From Streptococcus cuniculi (lineage in GTDB: Bacteria; Bacillota; Bacilli; Lactobacillales; Streptococcaceae), in assembly GCF_001921845.1 (NCBI RefSeq), contig NZ_MSJM01000002.1, forward strand, positions 275,686 through 339,685: a stretch of DNA of 64,000 nucleotides, written 5' to 3'. The notes under the pieces are model-generated. The model was not told where the DNA came from. It made no database searches and saw only the letters and a program-made list of their open reading frames with translations. This document shows positions 35,293 through 45,193 of this stretch, piece by piece (the first letter of the stretch is position 1; every line of letters starts with the position of its first letter). A program made the translations under genes and the position numbers.

Positions 35293-36690
35293 TTATTTGA
35301 CCAATTCGTAAATGGCTTCTGCGTAAATCGCTGCCGCTCTCATCAGGTCTTCGACATCCGCAAATTCATTGGCTTGGTGCATAGTGTCTGTATAGCCTGG
35401 GAACATGGCACCGTAAGCCACACCGCGTTTCAAGAGGCGACCAAAGGTTCCACCACCGATAACTTGTTCATGACCACGCAAGCCTGTTTGGCGTTCGTAG
35501 ACATCTAAAAGTGTCGCAACAAGCGGATCTTCCATCGGTACATAGTGCGGTGTGTGCCCGTGTTCTGACAAGGTCACATCCGCTACCGCAAGTTGTTTCA
35601 AGACGGCCTGAATCTCTTCTGGTGTCGTGCCTTTTGGATAACGGAAATTGAGGGCAATGGTGTTGTCAGCTGCTGTTTCTTCAAAGCGGAAAACACCTGC
35701 ATTCATGGACAAGGCCCCCATCTTCTCATCGGTGTGAGCCACACCCAGCGCTTCACCCTTATGGTCTTCAAACAAGATGTCGCCTGCAATGGCAAGGTAA
35801 TCCTTGGCTGGTCCTGCAAAGTCAAACTGGTTCAAGAAACGAGCGAGATAAGTCGCACCATTGATACCAGACTGCGGAGAGGCTCCGTGGGCTGATTTTC
35901 CGATGATAGTGACCTTGTATGTACCATCTTCTTCTAAAAGCTCAAAGCGCACTTGATGTTCTGCGGCAAAGGCTGCTAATTTGTCTGCAAGTTCTGGTAA
36001 TTCACCTGATACGAGAGCTGTTGCAGATTCTGGCACCATATTTTCCCGCAAACCGCCTGTAAAGCTGTGCAAGCGTGCTGCGCCGCTATTTCCCCCAGCA
36101 AAATGGAGATACGCGGTGATATTTCCTTTCTCACCATTGATAATTGGGAACTCCGCATCTGGTGAGAAGCCAAAATCAGGCTCTTTGACACCGCTGTGCT
36201 CGAAGTAATAATCCATGTCTGCCCAGCCAGATTCTTCGTCTGTTCCGACAACAAAACGGACTTTCTTGGAAATAGGCAAGCCCAATTCCTTGATAATCTT
36301 GAGACCGTAGTAGCAAGCCATAGTAGGCCCCTTGTCATCACTTGAGCCACGCGCATAGAGTTTGCCGTCTTTAATGGTCGGAGTGTAAGGGTCTGTGTTC
36401 CAACCACTTCCTGCTGGCACCACATCCATGTGGGCGAAAATTCCAAGCACTTCATCACCGTCACCGTATTCAAAGTGACCTGCGTAGTTGTCTACGTTCT
36501 TAGTTGGATAGCCGTCACGCTCTGCAATTTCTAAGAATTTGTGCAAAGCCTTGACAGGGCCAGGGCCAAATGGATGCTCCGCATCTGCCAAGCTATCATC
36601 ACGCTCTGAGTTGATTTCAAGCAAGCTGAACAAGTCAGCCAGCAAATCTTCACGGCGTTTTTCTACTTCTGCCTTAAAATCAATTGTCAT
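35293..36690 (-). CDS. pepV: dipeptidase PepV (M20 family)
   Basis: A 465-residue dinuclear zinc peptidase that cleaves dipeptides in the cytoplasm. M20 motifs are present: [10 protein letters not shown] (zinc His and catalytic Asp), [11 protein letters not shown] (bridging Asp), and [12 protein letters not shown] (catalytic Glu pair). A lid domain in the middle and C-terminal VIGGGTFGR and the DTMHQANEF zinc His complete the site. It lies downstream of a 100-nt gap after the ABC-F terminator region and shares strand with the UDG-family gene, possibly cotranscribed. Confidence 0.95.
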   Translation of the reverse strand: MTIDFKAEVEKRREDLLADLFSLLEINSERDDSLADAEHPFGPGPVKALHKFLEIAERDGYPTKNVDNYAGHFEYGDGDEVLGIFAHMDVVPAGSGWNTDPYTPTIKDGKLYARGSSDDKGPTMACYYGLKIIKELGLPISKKVRFVVGTDEESGWADMDYYFEHSGVKEPDFGFSPDAEFPIINGEKGNITAYLHFAGGNSGAARLHSFTGGLRENMVPESATALVSGELPELADKLAAFAAEHQVRFELLEEDGTYKVTIIGKSAHGASPQSGINGATYLARFLNQFDFAGPAKDYLAIAGDILFEDHKGEALGVAHTDEKMGALSMNAGVFRFEETAADNTIALNFRYPKGTTPEEIQAVLKQLAVADVTLSEHGHTPHYVPMEDPLVATLLDVYERQTGLRGHEQVIGGGTFGRLLKRGVAYGAMFPGYTDTMHQANEFADVEDLMRAAAIYAEAIYELVK

Positions 36691-36763
36691 TTTTTCTCCT
36701 TTTCAAGTATGAATTGATACTATTCTATCACAAAATGAAAGAGATTTCATACATTTGGTAAAG

Positions 36764-36788
36764 AAAAAAGCCAACCAGTGGCTTTTTT
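36764..36788 (-). terminator. terminator of the ABC-F gene
   Basis: AAAAAAGCC/GGCTTTTTT with loop AACCAGT, ten bases after the ABC-F stop. Confidence 0.85.
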
Positions 36789-36798
36789 ACTATTCAAC

Positions 36799-38340
36799 TT
36801 ACATCTCGTTGAAATCCCAGACATCATCTACCCAGCCTTGGTAGAAATCAGGCTCGTGGCAGACCATAAGAATGGAACCTTTATAGGTTTGCAGAGCCCG
36901 CTTCAATTCGTCCTTGGCATCGACGTCTAAGTGGTTGGTCGGCTCGTCTAAAATCAGGACATTGTTCTCCCGGTTCATCAAGAGGCAGAAACGAACCTTG
37001 GCCTGCTCCCCTCCTGATAAGACCTGAATCTGACTTTCAATATGCTTAGAAGTCAAGCCACAACGCGCCAAGGCAGCACGAATCTCTGCTTGATTCAGGG
37101 CAGGAAAGGCATCCCATACCGCTTCAAGCGGGGTCTTTCGATTACCACCTGCCACTTCCTGCTCGAAGTAGCCGATTTCCAGATACTCCCCTTGCTCGAC
37201 TTGGCCACTCAAAGATGGAATCAAGCCTAGTAGACTTTTGAGCAGGGTTGATTTTCCAATCCCGTTGGCCCCGATAATGGCAATTTTCTTGTTGCGTTCA
37301 AAGGTAAGGTTTAACGGCTTACGGTTGAGAACGCGGTCATAGCCGATTTCCAAGTCCTTGGTTTGGAAGATAAAGCGACTCGGTGTTCGTGCCATCTTGA
37401 AATCAAAAGATGGTTTTGGCTTTTCAGCCTGTAGTTCAATGATTTCCATTTTATCCAGCTTTTTCTGGCGGGACATGGCCATATTACGGGTTGCGACCCG
37501 GGCCTTGTTGCGGTTCACAAAGTCCTGTAAATCAGCGATTTCTTTTTGCTGACGCTCATAGGCGGCTTCTAGCTGGGCACGCTTCATAGCATGGACTTCT
37601 TGGAACTGGTAATAGTCTCCCGTATAGCGGGTCAATTGCTGGTTTTCCACATGGTAGACAATGTTAATCACATCATTTAAAAAAGGAATATCGTGGGAAA
37701 TCAGAACAAAGGCATTTTCGTAATTTTGCAAATACCGCTTGAGCCACTCGATATGCTCGGCATCCAGATAGTTGGTTGGCTCGTCAAGGAGCAAGATGTC
37801 AGGCTTTTCCAGCAAGAGCTTGGCGAGGAGAATCTTGGTGCGTTGCCCACCTGAAAGCTCGGTCACATCGCTATCCATCCCAAAATCCATGACACCCAAG
37901 GCGCGCGCCACCTCGTCAATCTTGGCATCTAGGGTATAAAAATCACGGCTCTCTAGACGGTCTTGAAGCTCTCCCACTTCTTCCATGAGGGCATCCATAT
38001 CCGCTCCCTCATCTGCCATGGACATGTAAATCTCGTTAATCCGCTCCTCGGTCTTAAACAGCTCATCAAAGGCAGTCCGCAAGACATCACGGACAGATTG
38101 CCCTTTTTCTAGCTTGGCATGCTGGTCAAGGTAGCCTGCTGTCACATAGCGGGACCACTCGACTTTCCCCTCATCGGGCAGCATTTGCCCTGTCACAATC
38201 GACATAAAGGTGGATTTCCCCTCACCGTTTGCCCCGACTAGTCCGATATGCTCTCCCTTGAGCAGGCGAAAGGACACATTTTCAAAAATCGCACGGTCCC
38301 CAAAGCCATGGCTTAAATTTTTTACTTCTAAAATACTCAC
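36799..38340 (-). CDS. ABC-F family ATPase (YbiT/YkpA-like)
   Basis: A 513-residue soluble tandem ATPase with no membrane segments. First domain: Walker A GANGEGKST (about 36-44) and LSGGQRTKILLAKLLL; second domain: GANGIGKST and LSGGEQAKVRFCLL; linker region in between is rich in charged helices. ABC-F proteins act on the ribosome as translation factors or antibiotic-resistance proteins; the short linker and overall length suggest the YbiT/YkpA housekeeping group. The start codon is GTG at 38338-38340, with AGGAG upstream. It follows glmM on the same strand. Confidence 0.9.
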   Translation of the reverse strand: MSILEVKNLSHGFGDRAIFENVSFRLLKGEHIGLVGANGEGKSTFMSIVTGQMLPDEGKVEWSRYVTAGYLDQHAKLEKGQSVRDVLRTAFDELFKTEERINEIYMSMADEGADMDALMEEVGELQDRLESRDFYTLDAKIDEVARALGVMDFGMDSDVTELSGGQRTKILLAKLLLEKPDILLLDEPTNYLDAEHIEWLKRYLQNYENAFVLISHDIPFLNDVINIVYHVENQQLTRYTGDYYQFQEVHAMKRAQLEAAYERQQKEIADLQDFVNRNKARVATRNMAMSRQKKLDKMEIIELQAEKPKPSFDFKMARTPSRFIFQTKDLEIGYDRVLNRKPLNLTFERNKKIAIIGANGIGKSTLLKSLLGLIPSLSGQVEQGEYLEIGYFEQEVAGGNRKTPLEAVWDAFPALNQAEIRAALARCGLTSKHIESQIQVLSGGEQAKVRFCLLMNRENNVLILDEPTNHLDVDAKDELKRALQTYKGSILMVCHEPDFYQGWVDDVWDFNEM

Positions 38341-38380
38341 GTTTTTCTCCTATGTTCAGTTCATCAACCTTACACTAAAG

Positions 38381-38413
38381 AAAGTTTGAGACGGTGATGG
38401 GGTCCCAAACTTC
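38381..38413 (-). terminator. hairpin after glmM
   Basis: Minus-strand AAGTTTGGGAC pairs with GTCTCAAACTT (one G-U pair), loop of 9. The U-run is weak (CTTTCTTT), so termination may be partial. Confidence 0.6.
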
Positions 38414-38439
38414 CTATTCTTTTCATCTGTCTAGACAAC

Positions 38440-39792
38440 TTAGTCCAAGCCAATCTCCGCTCTCACCACATCTGCAATGGTGTCCACGTAGTAGTCCACT
38501 TCTGCATGGGTTGGCGCTTCTGCCATGACGCGTAGCAAGGGCTCTGTGCCACTTGGACGAACGAGAATACGGCCATTCCCAGCCATTTCAGTCTCCATTT
38601 TGTCAATGATAGCAGCAATAGCTTCCACTTCCATGGCCTTATCTTTCATGCTATTTTCTACACGAATATTGACCAATTTTTGTGGGTAGATGGTTACTTC
38701 ACTTGCCAATTCTGAAAGTGTCTTGCCTGTTTCTTTCATGATTTTGGTCAATTGCACGGCGGTCAACTGTCCATCTCCTGTGGTGTTGTAGTCCATCAGA
38801 ATCACGTGACCAGATTGCTCCCCACCAACATTGTAGCCTGACTTGCGCATTTCTTCGACCACATAGCGGTCTCCAACAGCTGTGACGGCTTTGTCGATGT
38901 CTTCACGTTCCAAGGCCTTGTGGAAACCAAGATTGGACATGACGGTGGTCACAATGGTATTTTGTGCCAGTAGTCCGCGGTCAGCAAGGTACTTACCGAT
39001 GATGTACATAATGCGGTCGCCATCGACCAACTCGCCCTTTTCATCGACTGCAATCAAGCGATCGCTATCTCCATCAAAGGCCAGACCGATTTGGCTGCCT
39101 GTTTCTTTGACCAATTCCTGCAAGGCTTCGGGGTGGGTCGATCCCACGCCCTCGTTGATATTCAAGCCATCCGGATTTTCTGCCATGACAGCCAGTTGCG
39201 CACCCAAGTCGGCAAATACGTGACGGGCAGAGGTGCTGGCTGCACCATTTGCCGTATCAAGGGCAACTTTCATGCCCTCCAAATCAAAGCCTGTTGAGAC
39301 GAGGAATTGTTGGTATTTGCGCAAGCCCTCTGGATAATCGACCACATCTCCAAGACCTTGAGCAGATGGACGTGGCAGGGTGTCTTCTTCGGCATCAAGA
39401 AGGGCTTCAATCTCTGCTTCTAACGCATCATCTAACTTAAATCCGTCACCTGCAAAGAATTTAATCCCGTTATCTTGGGCAGGATTATGGCTGGCTGAAA
39501 TCATGACCCCTGCGCTTGCTTTTTCTGTCCGAACCAGATAGGCCACCCCAGGAGTAGCAATCACACCTAGCTTGTAGACATGAATCCCCGCAGAAAGAAG
39601 ACCTGCAACCAAGGCAGCTTCTAACATTTGACCTGAAATCCGTGTATCACGTCCGACAAATACGCGCGGCGTTTCTGTCTCGTGCTGACTGAGGACATAG
39701 CCCCCAAAGCGTCCTAATTTAAAGGCAAGTTCTGGTGTCAGCTCAATATTTGCTTCACCACGAACACCATCTGTTCCAAAATATTTTCCCAT
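38440..39792 (-). CDS. glmM: phosphoglucosamine mutase
   Basis: A 450-residue mutase converting glucosamine-6-phosphate to glucosamine-1-phosphate for UDP-GlcNAc and cell-wall synthesis. The phosphoserine loop SASHNPAQ has Ser101, the metal-binding loop is DGDSDR, and GEQSGH and RPSGTEP are the sugar and phosphate sites. It is third in the conserved cdaA-cdaR-glmM operon. In related Firmicutes GlmM binds CdaA and lowers c-di-AMP synthesis. AGTTAGGAAAT precedes the ATG. Confidence 0.96.
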   Translation of the reverse strand: MGKYFGTDGVRGEANIELTPELAFKLGRFGGYVLSQHETETPRVFVGRDTRISGQMLEAALVAGLLSAGIHVYKLGVIATPGVAYLVRTEKASAGVMISASHNPAQDNGIKFFAGDGFKLDDALEAEIEALLDAEEDTLPRPSAQGLGDVVDYPEGLRKYQQFLVSTGFDLEGMKVALDTANGAASTSARHVFADLGAQLAVMAENPDGLNINEGVGSTHPEALQELVKETGSQIGLAFDGDSDRLIAVDEKGELVDGDRIMYIIGKYLADRGLLAQNTIVTTVMSNLGFHKALEREDIDKAVTAVGDRYVVEEMRKSGYNVGGEQSGHVILMDYNTTGDGQLTAVQLTKIMKETGKTLSELASEVTIYPQKLVNIRVENSMKDKAMEVEAIAAIIDKMETEMAGNGRILVRPSGTEPLLRVMAEAPTHAEVDYYVDTIADVVRAEIGLD

Positions 39793-39811
39793 TATTTCCT
39801 AACTCTCTTTC

Positions 39812-40531
39812 TTATTTTTTTGTCTTGGTAATCGTCGCTTGCAAGGTCGCTCCGTCCTGTGATAGGACAACTGGCAAGACATTTCCTTGATTATCCACTG
39901 CTTGCAAGGTCGCTTCTCCGCTATAATCGTCATCTAAGTTACTCGCATCAGGTACTATGGCTTCCACACGATCGATACGAGACAGGGTATCTTCATCTGT
40001 TGTAACTTTGACCGAGGAAACATTTACGGTGACTTTGCCTAGGCTGTAGCCGTCTGCTAACTGACTATTGGTAATGACACCTTGAACGCTGTAACTCTTG
40101 CTCACTTTCTTACCGATTTTCACGGTGACGGCATCAGGAACCAATTTAGCCTTGACCCCCGTTGGGAGGTTGGACACAACGAGCTCAATCGTATGTGTGC
40201 CCTTTTCAAACCCTTTTAAATCTGCTGTCACTTCAAAGGTCCGCGTCGCTTCATCTGTTTCCCTTTGTAAAATCACTCGATTGGAAGCGGTTAGGGAGAC
40301 GGTTGTCGTAGGTGAAAAACCTGATATAAAGTAGTTTTCATTGTCATACTTGATGTCAATCGGTACGCTGGTAATCGTATGCGTATAGGTTTCCGATTCG
40401 GTGACCTTCTTGGTTGTATTAGCCGTTGTAATCGAATTTTTATAATTGGTCGTTGTGGCATAAAAGAAGAGGACAAGGGCAATGAAGGCTGAAAGAAGTA
40501 AATGCCCTACTTTTTTGAGTTTATCGTGCAT
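39812..40531 (-). CDS. cdaR: CdaR (YbbR-domain) regulator of diadenylate cyclase
   Basis: A 239-residue membrane-anchored protein. One N-terminal transmembrane helix (about 10-28) is followed by extracytoplasmic YbbR repeats, visible twice as VPIDIKYDNENYFISGFSPTTV-like and YSVQGVITNSQLADGY-like units. It is shorter than the ~320 residues common in relatives, so it has about two YbbR repeats. CdaR binds and tunes CdaA. The start overlaps the cdaA stop by 11 nt, with AGGAGG upstream, so the two are translationally coupled. Confidence 0.88.
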   Translation of the reverse strand: MHDKLKKVGHLLLSAFIALVLFFYATTTNYKNSITTANTTKKVTESETYTHTITSVPIDIKYDNENYFISGFSPTTTVSLTASNRVILQRETDEATRTFEVTADLKGFEKGTHTIELVVSNLPTGVKAKLVPDAVTVKIGKKVSKSYSVQGVITNSQLADGYSLGKVTVNVSSVKVTTDEDTLSRIDRVEAIVPDASNLDDDYSGEATLQAVDNQGNVLPVVLSQDGATLQATITKTKK

Positions 40532-41375
40532 GTTTGCTACCTCCTAAGCGTTCTAACCAACTTCTCTTTTTCACGTCATCAGGAGTAAATACGCTCCGCA
40601 ATTCGCTTTCAAATTCATCTAGGCTAAGACCATGCTTGAACAGTCCGTTGTAGGCAACCGAGATACTACCTGTTTCTTCTGAAACGATAAAGACAAAGGC
40701 ATCGGACACTTCTGCTAGACCAATCGCTGCCCGGTGTCTGGTTCCAAATTCTTTTGAAATCCCCGCACTTTCTGTCAGCGGGAAATAAGCACACGATACC
40801 GCAATCTTATCTTCTTGAATAATCACCGCACCATCATGAAGCGGTGTATTGGGAATAAAAATGTTAATCAATAACTCGCTTGAAATATCAGCGTCAAGTG
40901 GAATACCAGTTGAGCAATATTCGCGCAAGGTCTGGGTCCGCTCAACTGCGACTAAAGCTCCGATTTTCCGAGGAGCCATATAGGCTGCTGCCTTGATAAA
41001 GGCTTGGATGAGGGCCTCTTCTGCGCTCAATTCCACCCGTGCAAATAACTGCGTTGTCCGACCGAGTTTTTCGAGGCTGGTCCGAATCTCAGGCGCAAAA
41101 ATCACCACTCCTGCGATAACTCCGTAGGTGATGACCTGATTCATCAACCAGGAAATGGTCTGTAATCCCAGTAAGCTGGCCAAAATTTGGAAAAACAAGA
41201 AGAGAAAAACGCCACGAACCAAGGTCATAATCTTGGTGCCTGCCAAGGCCTTACTAAAACGATAAATCAAATAACTAACCAGTGTAATATCGACTAAGTG
41301 CATCAAGGCAGTCCAAGGACTCGCCGACAAACTGGACCAGTAATTGGCATCAAATAATTGACTATAATTGAGCAT
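40521..41375 (-). CDS. cdaA: diadenylate cyclase CdaA
   Basis: A 284-residue membrane enzyme making c-di-AMP from two ATP, controlling potassium and osmolyte transport. Three transmembrane helices lie near 25-42, 50-70 and 78-95, followed by a DAC domain with DGA at 181-183 (LHDGAVII) and RHR at 213-215 (GTRHRAAIG). I use ATG 41375; an in-frame GTG at 41384 is possible. Neither has a strong ribosome site. The gene heads the cdaA-cdaR-glmM operon and is divergent from murT. Confidence 0.93.
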   Translation of the reverse strand: MLNYSQLFDANYWSSLSASPWTALMHLVDITLVSYLIYRFSKALAGTKIMTLVRGVFLFLFFQILASLLGLQTISWLMNQVITYGVIAGVVIFAPEIRTSLEKLGRTTQLFARVELSAEEALIQAFIKAAAYMAPRKIGALVAVERTQTLREYCSTGIPLDADISSELLINIFIPNTPLHDGAVIIQEDKIAVSCAYFPLTESAGISKEFGTRHRAAIGLAEVSDAFVFIVSEETGSISVAYNGLFKHGLSLDEFESELRSVFTPDDVKKRSWLERLGGSKHAR

Positions 41376-41409
41376 CCGCTTCACATACTTTCTAATTCTT
41401 ACTGCTCAC

Positions 41410-41418
41410 ATTATACCA
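41410..41418 (-). promoter_or_regulatory. extended -10 promoter of cdaA-cdaR-glmM
   Basis: Minus-strand TGGTATAAT. A weak -35. The remaining gap to murT (41419-41590) shows no gene or clear hairpin. Confidence 0.55.
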
Positions 41419-41591
41419 TACTTTTAGGTAATTTTTCTTAAAAGACCCCTAAAAATCCGCTCCTTCATTTGAGCACACTTCCTCACCGTCAGCAGACTTT
41501 CCCCAAAACGTCCTTTCAAAATGCTAGAGCTGTCTATCACGAGATTTTTAATGGAGTTCGGCTTTCCGTCCTAGAAAAAGCGATGGCTTTA

Positions 41592-41600
41592 TGATAAAAT
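41592..41600 (+). promoter_or_regulatory. extended -10 promoter of murT, 6 nt from the ATG
   Basis: TGA-TAAAAT (hexamer 41595-41600), then AAGCCT, then ATG 41607. A TAGAAA -35-like hexamer lies 17 nt upstream (41572-41577). No Shine-Dalgarno lies between, so a leaderless message is predicted. Confidence 0.6.
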
Positions 41601-41606
41601 AAGCCT

Positions 41607-42953
41607 ATGATAAAACTAAATACAGCTTTAGGGCTTCTTGCAGGAAAAACATCCCAGGCCATTCTCAATCGCTTGGGCCGTGGAACCACCCTGCCAGGAA
41701 AAATCGCCCTTCAATTTGACAAACAGATTTTAGATAGCCTCGCAAAAGACTATGAGATTGTCGTGATTACGGGAACCAATGGCAAGACGCTGACGACTGC
41801 CTTAACGGTGGGCATTTTAGAAGAAGCCTTTGGATCGGTGACGACCAATACCAGCGGAGCCAATATGCTAACGGGGATTACCGCAACCTTTTTGTCTGCT
41901 AAGAAAAACAAGAATGGCAAAAAGATTGCTGTGCTGGAAATCGACGAAGCAAGCCTTGCCAAAGTCACTGAATTTATCAAGCCGAGCCTCATCGTCTTTA
42001 CCAATATCTTCCGCGACCAGATGGACCGCTACGGTGAGATTTACACGACCTACCAGATGATTGTAGACGGTGCTGCGAAAGCTCCGACAGCGACCATTCT
42101 TGCAAATGGTGACAGTCCGCTCTTTCATTCGACAAAATTGGTTAACCCCATCCGCTACTATGGGTTTGCGACAGAAGAACACGCGCCAGAGCTTGCCCAC
42201 TATAATACAGAGGGAGTTCTCTGCCCACACTGCCACCACATTTTGCAATACAAGATGAACACCTATGCAAATCTGGGCAGCTACATCTGTCTTTCTTGCG
42301 GATTTGCTCGTCCCGAGTTGGACTACAAGCTCACCGAACTCAAAGAGATTACCCATGTATCTTCAAGTTTTGTGATTGACGGACAGGAATACAAGATTAA
42401 CATCGGCGGGCTCTACAATATCTACAATGCCCTTGCCGCAGTCAGCGTTGCTGAATTTCTAGGCGTATCACCTGAAATCATCAAGGCTGGCTTTGACAAG
42501 AGCAAGGCCGTCTTTGGTCGTCAGGAAACCTTTACAGTAGGAGATAAGGACTGCACCTTGGTTTTGATTAAAAATCCAGTCGGTGCTACACAGGCGCTTG
42601 AAATGATTCAATTGGCACCTTACGAATTTAACCTGGCTGTCCTGCTCAACGCCAACTACGCAGACGGTATCGATACCAGCTGGATCTGGGATGCGGACTT
42701 TGAGCGGATAAACCAGATGCAGATTCCACATGTATTTGCAGGCGGGGTTCGTGCTTCTGAAATTGCCCGCAGACTGCGGGTGGCTGGGGCTTCTCCTCAA
42801 GATATGACGCAGGACCCGTCCATTGAAAAGGTTTTGGAGTTGATAGCAGCGCATGAGACCAAGCATACCTATATTCTTGCGACCTATACTGCCATGCTGG
42901 AACTCCGCGAGATTCTTGCACAGCGCCAAATCGTTGGAAGGGAGATGAAATAA
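41607..42953 (+). CDS. murT: lipid II isoglutaminyl synthase subunit MurT
   Basis: A 448-residue Mur-ligase-like subunit. With GatD it amidates the D-glutamate of lipid II, which is needed for efficient peptidoglycan cross-linking in streptococci. The ATP loop TGTNGKT is at 55-61; a characteristic inserted zinc ribbon has Cys206-x2-Cys209 and Cys228-x2-Cys231; the C-terminal Mur-ligase domain contains the GRQETF segment. The first ATG is used. No Shine-Dalgarno is seen, and the -10 box abuts the start. GatD follows 1 nt after its stop. Confidence 0.95.
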   Translation: MIKLNTALGLLAGKTSQAILNRLGRGTTLPGKIALQFDKQILDSLAKDYEIVVITGTNGKTLTTALTVGILEEAFGSVTTNTSGANMLTGITATFLSAKKNKNGKKIAVLEIDEASLAKVTEFIKPSLIVFTNIFRDQMDRYGEIYTTYQMIVDGAAKAPTATILANGDSPLFHSTKLVNPIRYYGFATEEHAPELAHYNTEGVLCPHCHHILQYKMNTYANLGSYICLSCGFARPELDYKLTELKEITHVSSSFVIDGQEYKINIGGLYNIYNALAAVSVAEFLGVSPEIIKAGFDKSKAVFGRQETFTVGDKDCTLVLIKNPVGATQALEMIQLAPYEFNLAVLLNANYADGIDTSWIWDADFERINQMQIPHVFAGGVRASEIARRLRVAGASPQDMTQDPSIEKVLELIAAHETKHTYILATYTAMLELREILAQRQIVGREMK

Positions 42954-42954
42954 G

Positions 42955-43743
42955 ATGGTCTATACATCACTTTTAAGTCCCGCTAAGGACTACACCTATC
43001 AGCTCCGCATTGCTCATCTCTACGGGGATTTGATGAATACCTACGGAGACAATGGCAATGTCCTCATGCTCAAATACGTTGCTGAAAAGCTAGGAGCGGG
43101 AGTTCAGGTAGACATCGTATCCCTAGAAGATTCATTTGATAAGGATTTCTATGATATTGCCTTTTTCGGTGGTGGGCAGGACTTTGAACAGTCCATTCTT
43201 GCAAAAGACTTGCCGACTAAAAAAGAAGATCTCTCATCCTTTATTGAAAATGATGGCGTTATGCTTGCCATCTGTGGCGGCTTCCAACTGCTGGGTCAAT
43301 ACTATATTGAAGCAGGCGGACGCAAGATTGACGGTCTAGGCATTCTCGGTCACTATACGCTCAATCAGGCCAAGAACCGCTTCATCGGTGATATTAAAAT
43401 TCACAACGAAGAATTTAATGAGACCTACTATGGCTTTGAAAACCATCAAGGACGAACTTTTCTAGCGGATAACCAAAAACCACTTGGAAAAACCATCTAC
43501 GGACACGGCAACAATAACGAGGATAAGGGTGAAGGTATGCACTACAAAAATACCTTTGGCAGCTATTTTCACGGCCCTATCCTCTCGCGCAATGCCAACC
43601 TTGCCTATCGCCTCGTAACCACGGCTCTTCGCAATAAATACGGTCAAGACCTCCAACTGCCTGCCTACGAGGAAGTGCTTGCTCTTGAAAGACCAGAAGA
43701 ATATGGCGATGTAAAGAGCAAGGCGCGTTTTGAAGAAGAATAG
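42955..43743 (+). CDS. gatD: lipid II isoglutaminyl synthase glutaminase subunit GatD
   Basis: A 262-residue class I glutamine amidotransferase-like (GATase) subunit that supplies ammonia to MurT. The nucleophile Cys107 lies in [10 protein letters not shown] (105-114); a catalytic His near the C-terminal half is in SYFHGPIL. N-terminal [17 protein letters not shown] is characteristic of GatD/CobQ-like proteins. The ribosome site GGGAG overlaps the end of murT. Its spacing of 1 nt implies coupled translation. LapA-like gene follows by 9 nt. Confidence 0.95.
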   Translation: MVYTSLLSPAKDYTYQLRIAHLYGDLMNTYGDNGNVLMLKYVAEKLGAGVQVDIVSLEDSFDKDFYDIAFFGGGQDFEQSILAKDLPTKKEDLSSFIENDGVMLAICGGFQLLGQYYIEAGGRKIDGLGILGHYTLNQAKNRFIGDIKIHNEEFNETYYGFENHQGRTFLADNQKPLGKTIYGHGNNNEDKGEGMHYKNTFGSYFHGPILSRNANLAYRLVTTALRNKYGQDLQLPAYEEVLALERPEEYGDVKSKARFEEE

Positions 43744-43752
43744 GAGAATGCG

Positions 43753-44100
43753 ATGAAAACAAAACTTCACTATATTGCTATTCTGCTCTTGGTTTTACTG
43801 ATTGCAGGATTGTCGCTCGCCAACATGGAAACGGTCAAGGTTAGCTATTTGTTCGGCCATTTCCAACTGCCCTTGATTATTCTGATTTTAGTCTCCGTCC
43901 TACTCGGTGCAATTGTGGCAAGCCTGCTCGGTCTGAGCAAGCAATTTTCGATCAAAGCTGAACTCAAGCAGGCTAAGAAAGAATTGGAAAACCAAAAACA
44001 ACGACTTGAAGAAAAAGTCGCACAGGTCCAGCTGGAATTGAACCAGCAAAAACAGCTACTAGCTAATCAGACCACACAAGAAGAACAAATAATCGAATAA
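43753..44100 (+). CDS. LapA/DUF1049-domain membrane protein
   Basis: A 115-residue protein with two transmembrane helices (about 7-25 and 38-60) around the motif NMETVKVSYLFGHFQLPL, then a cytoplasmic coiled coil (about 70-110, Lys/Glu/Gln heptads). It matches LapA/DUF1049 proteins, which in enterobacteria take part in LPS assembly with LapB; in Gram-positives the role is unknown. It is last in the murT-gatD operon and ends before a 19-bp hairpin. Involvement in envelope processes is a guess from context. Confidence 0.8.
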   Translation: MKTKLHYIAILLLVLLIAGLSLANMETVKVSYLFGHFQLPLIILILVSVLLGAIVASLLGLSKQFSIKAELKQAKKELENQKQRLEEKVAQVQLELNQQKQLLANQTTQEEQIIE

Positions 44101-44104
44101 GAAC

Positions 44105-44148
44105 ATCAACAAATCCCCCTATCGTTCATGATAGGGGGATTTGTTGAT
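44105..44148. terminator. 19-bp perfect hairpin between convergent murT operon and mgl operon
   Basis: ATCAACAAATCCCCCTATC and its exact complement with loop GTTCAT. It has no U-tract after it on either strand, so it may work as a strong roadblock or mRNA end rather than an ordinary intrinsic terminator. Confidence 0.6.
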
Positions 44149-44182
44149 TAGGAAAAGATTGCTCTTCTATTTGTTACTCCAC

Positions 44183-45193
44183 TTATTTTTTCACCATGGT
44201 CTTACGAATATCCAGTGCGACTGCGACCACAATGACAACCCCTTGGATGACATTGGTCATGTCTGGTGTAACTCCCAAGTAAGTCAAACATACTTTTAAC
44301 AGCTCAAAGACGAATACCCCTAACAGAATACCTGGAACCGTTCCTTGACCTCCTGCTGTTGAGACACCACCAATCGTCGCTGAAGCAATGGCGTCTAGTT
44401 CATACCCCATACCAGCTCCTGCTCCGGCAGAACCTGTCTTAGCAGATAGCAAGAAGCCTGCCAAACCGTATAACAAGCCAGCCAGAAGGAAAATTTTAAT
44501 TTTAGAAAAACCTACATTGACCCCTGATACTTCTGCTGCATGCTCATTTCCACCAATGGCGTACATGTATTTTCCATAGCGTGTCTTGTTGTATAGGACC
44601 CACATGGCTAGGCCGATGATGGCTGCTACGATGGTAATATAAGGAAGAAAGCCAAATAATTTTCCTTGACCAAAGGCGACAAATTCGTCCTTAAAGGTTC
44701 CAATGGGCTTACTTTGAGAATAAATCAAGACAAAGCCATAGGTCATAATTTGCGTACCGAGTGTTGCTAAAAAGGGCGGTACATTTAAAAAGGAAACAAT
44801 GGCACCATTTATCAAGCCCAAGAGAGCTCCAACAAGCAAGGCTGCTAGCAAGGGAACAACAAGCGGTAAGTCTGGTAAATTTGGGAAAAACTTGCCAGCA
44901 AAATCTGGCTGCTGCACCAAGGTTGCGGTAATAATAGCAGTCAATCCAACAATCCGTCCAGCAGACAAGTCTGTCCCCCTGATAATCAAACAGCCTGATA
45001 CTCCTAGCGCGATGATAAAGCGCACAGAGGTATTGGCCATGATATTGGCTGCATTTCCTACTGTAAAGAAATTATCCTGCGTCATCCCTGTATATAAAAT
45101 CATGACAGCAACAACGATATACATGGAGTTCTTTGTTAAAAAGTCTCCTAGATTAAATGGTTTTGCTGCTGTTTGCTTCTGTACTTTAAACAC
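44183..45193 (-). CDS. mglC: sugar ABC transporter permease (MglC/RbsC family)
   Basis: A 336-residue permease of the BPD_transp_2 family with about ten hydrophobic segments and the conserved SVRFIIALGVSGCLIIRGTDLSAGR region and GIDxxTIGGVS-like SATIGGVSTAGG motif. It pairs with MglA and MglB in a galactose/ribose-class importer. The start is GTG 45193, chosen for GGAGG 8 nt upstream; ATG 45211 with a close GGGAG is the alternative. It overlaps the end of mglA by 8 nt, so translation is coupled. Confidence 0.88.
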   Translation of the reverse strand: MFKVQKQTAAKPFNLGDFLTKNSMYIVVAVMILYTGMTQDNFFTVGNAANIMANTSVRFIIALGVSGCLIIRGTDLSAGRIVGLTAIITATLVQQPDFAGKFFPNLPDLPLVVPLLAALLVGALLGLINGAIVSFLNVPPFLATLGTQIMTYGFVLIYSQSKPIGTFKDEFVAFGQGKLFGFLPYITIVAAIIGLAMWVLYNKTRYGKYMYAIGGNEHAAEVSGVNVGFSKIKIFLLAGLLYGLAGFLLSAKTGSAGAGAGMGYELDAIASATIGGVSTAGGQGTVPGILLGVFVFELLKVCLTYLGVTPDMTNVIQGVVIVVAVALDIRKTMVKK

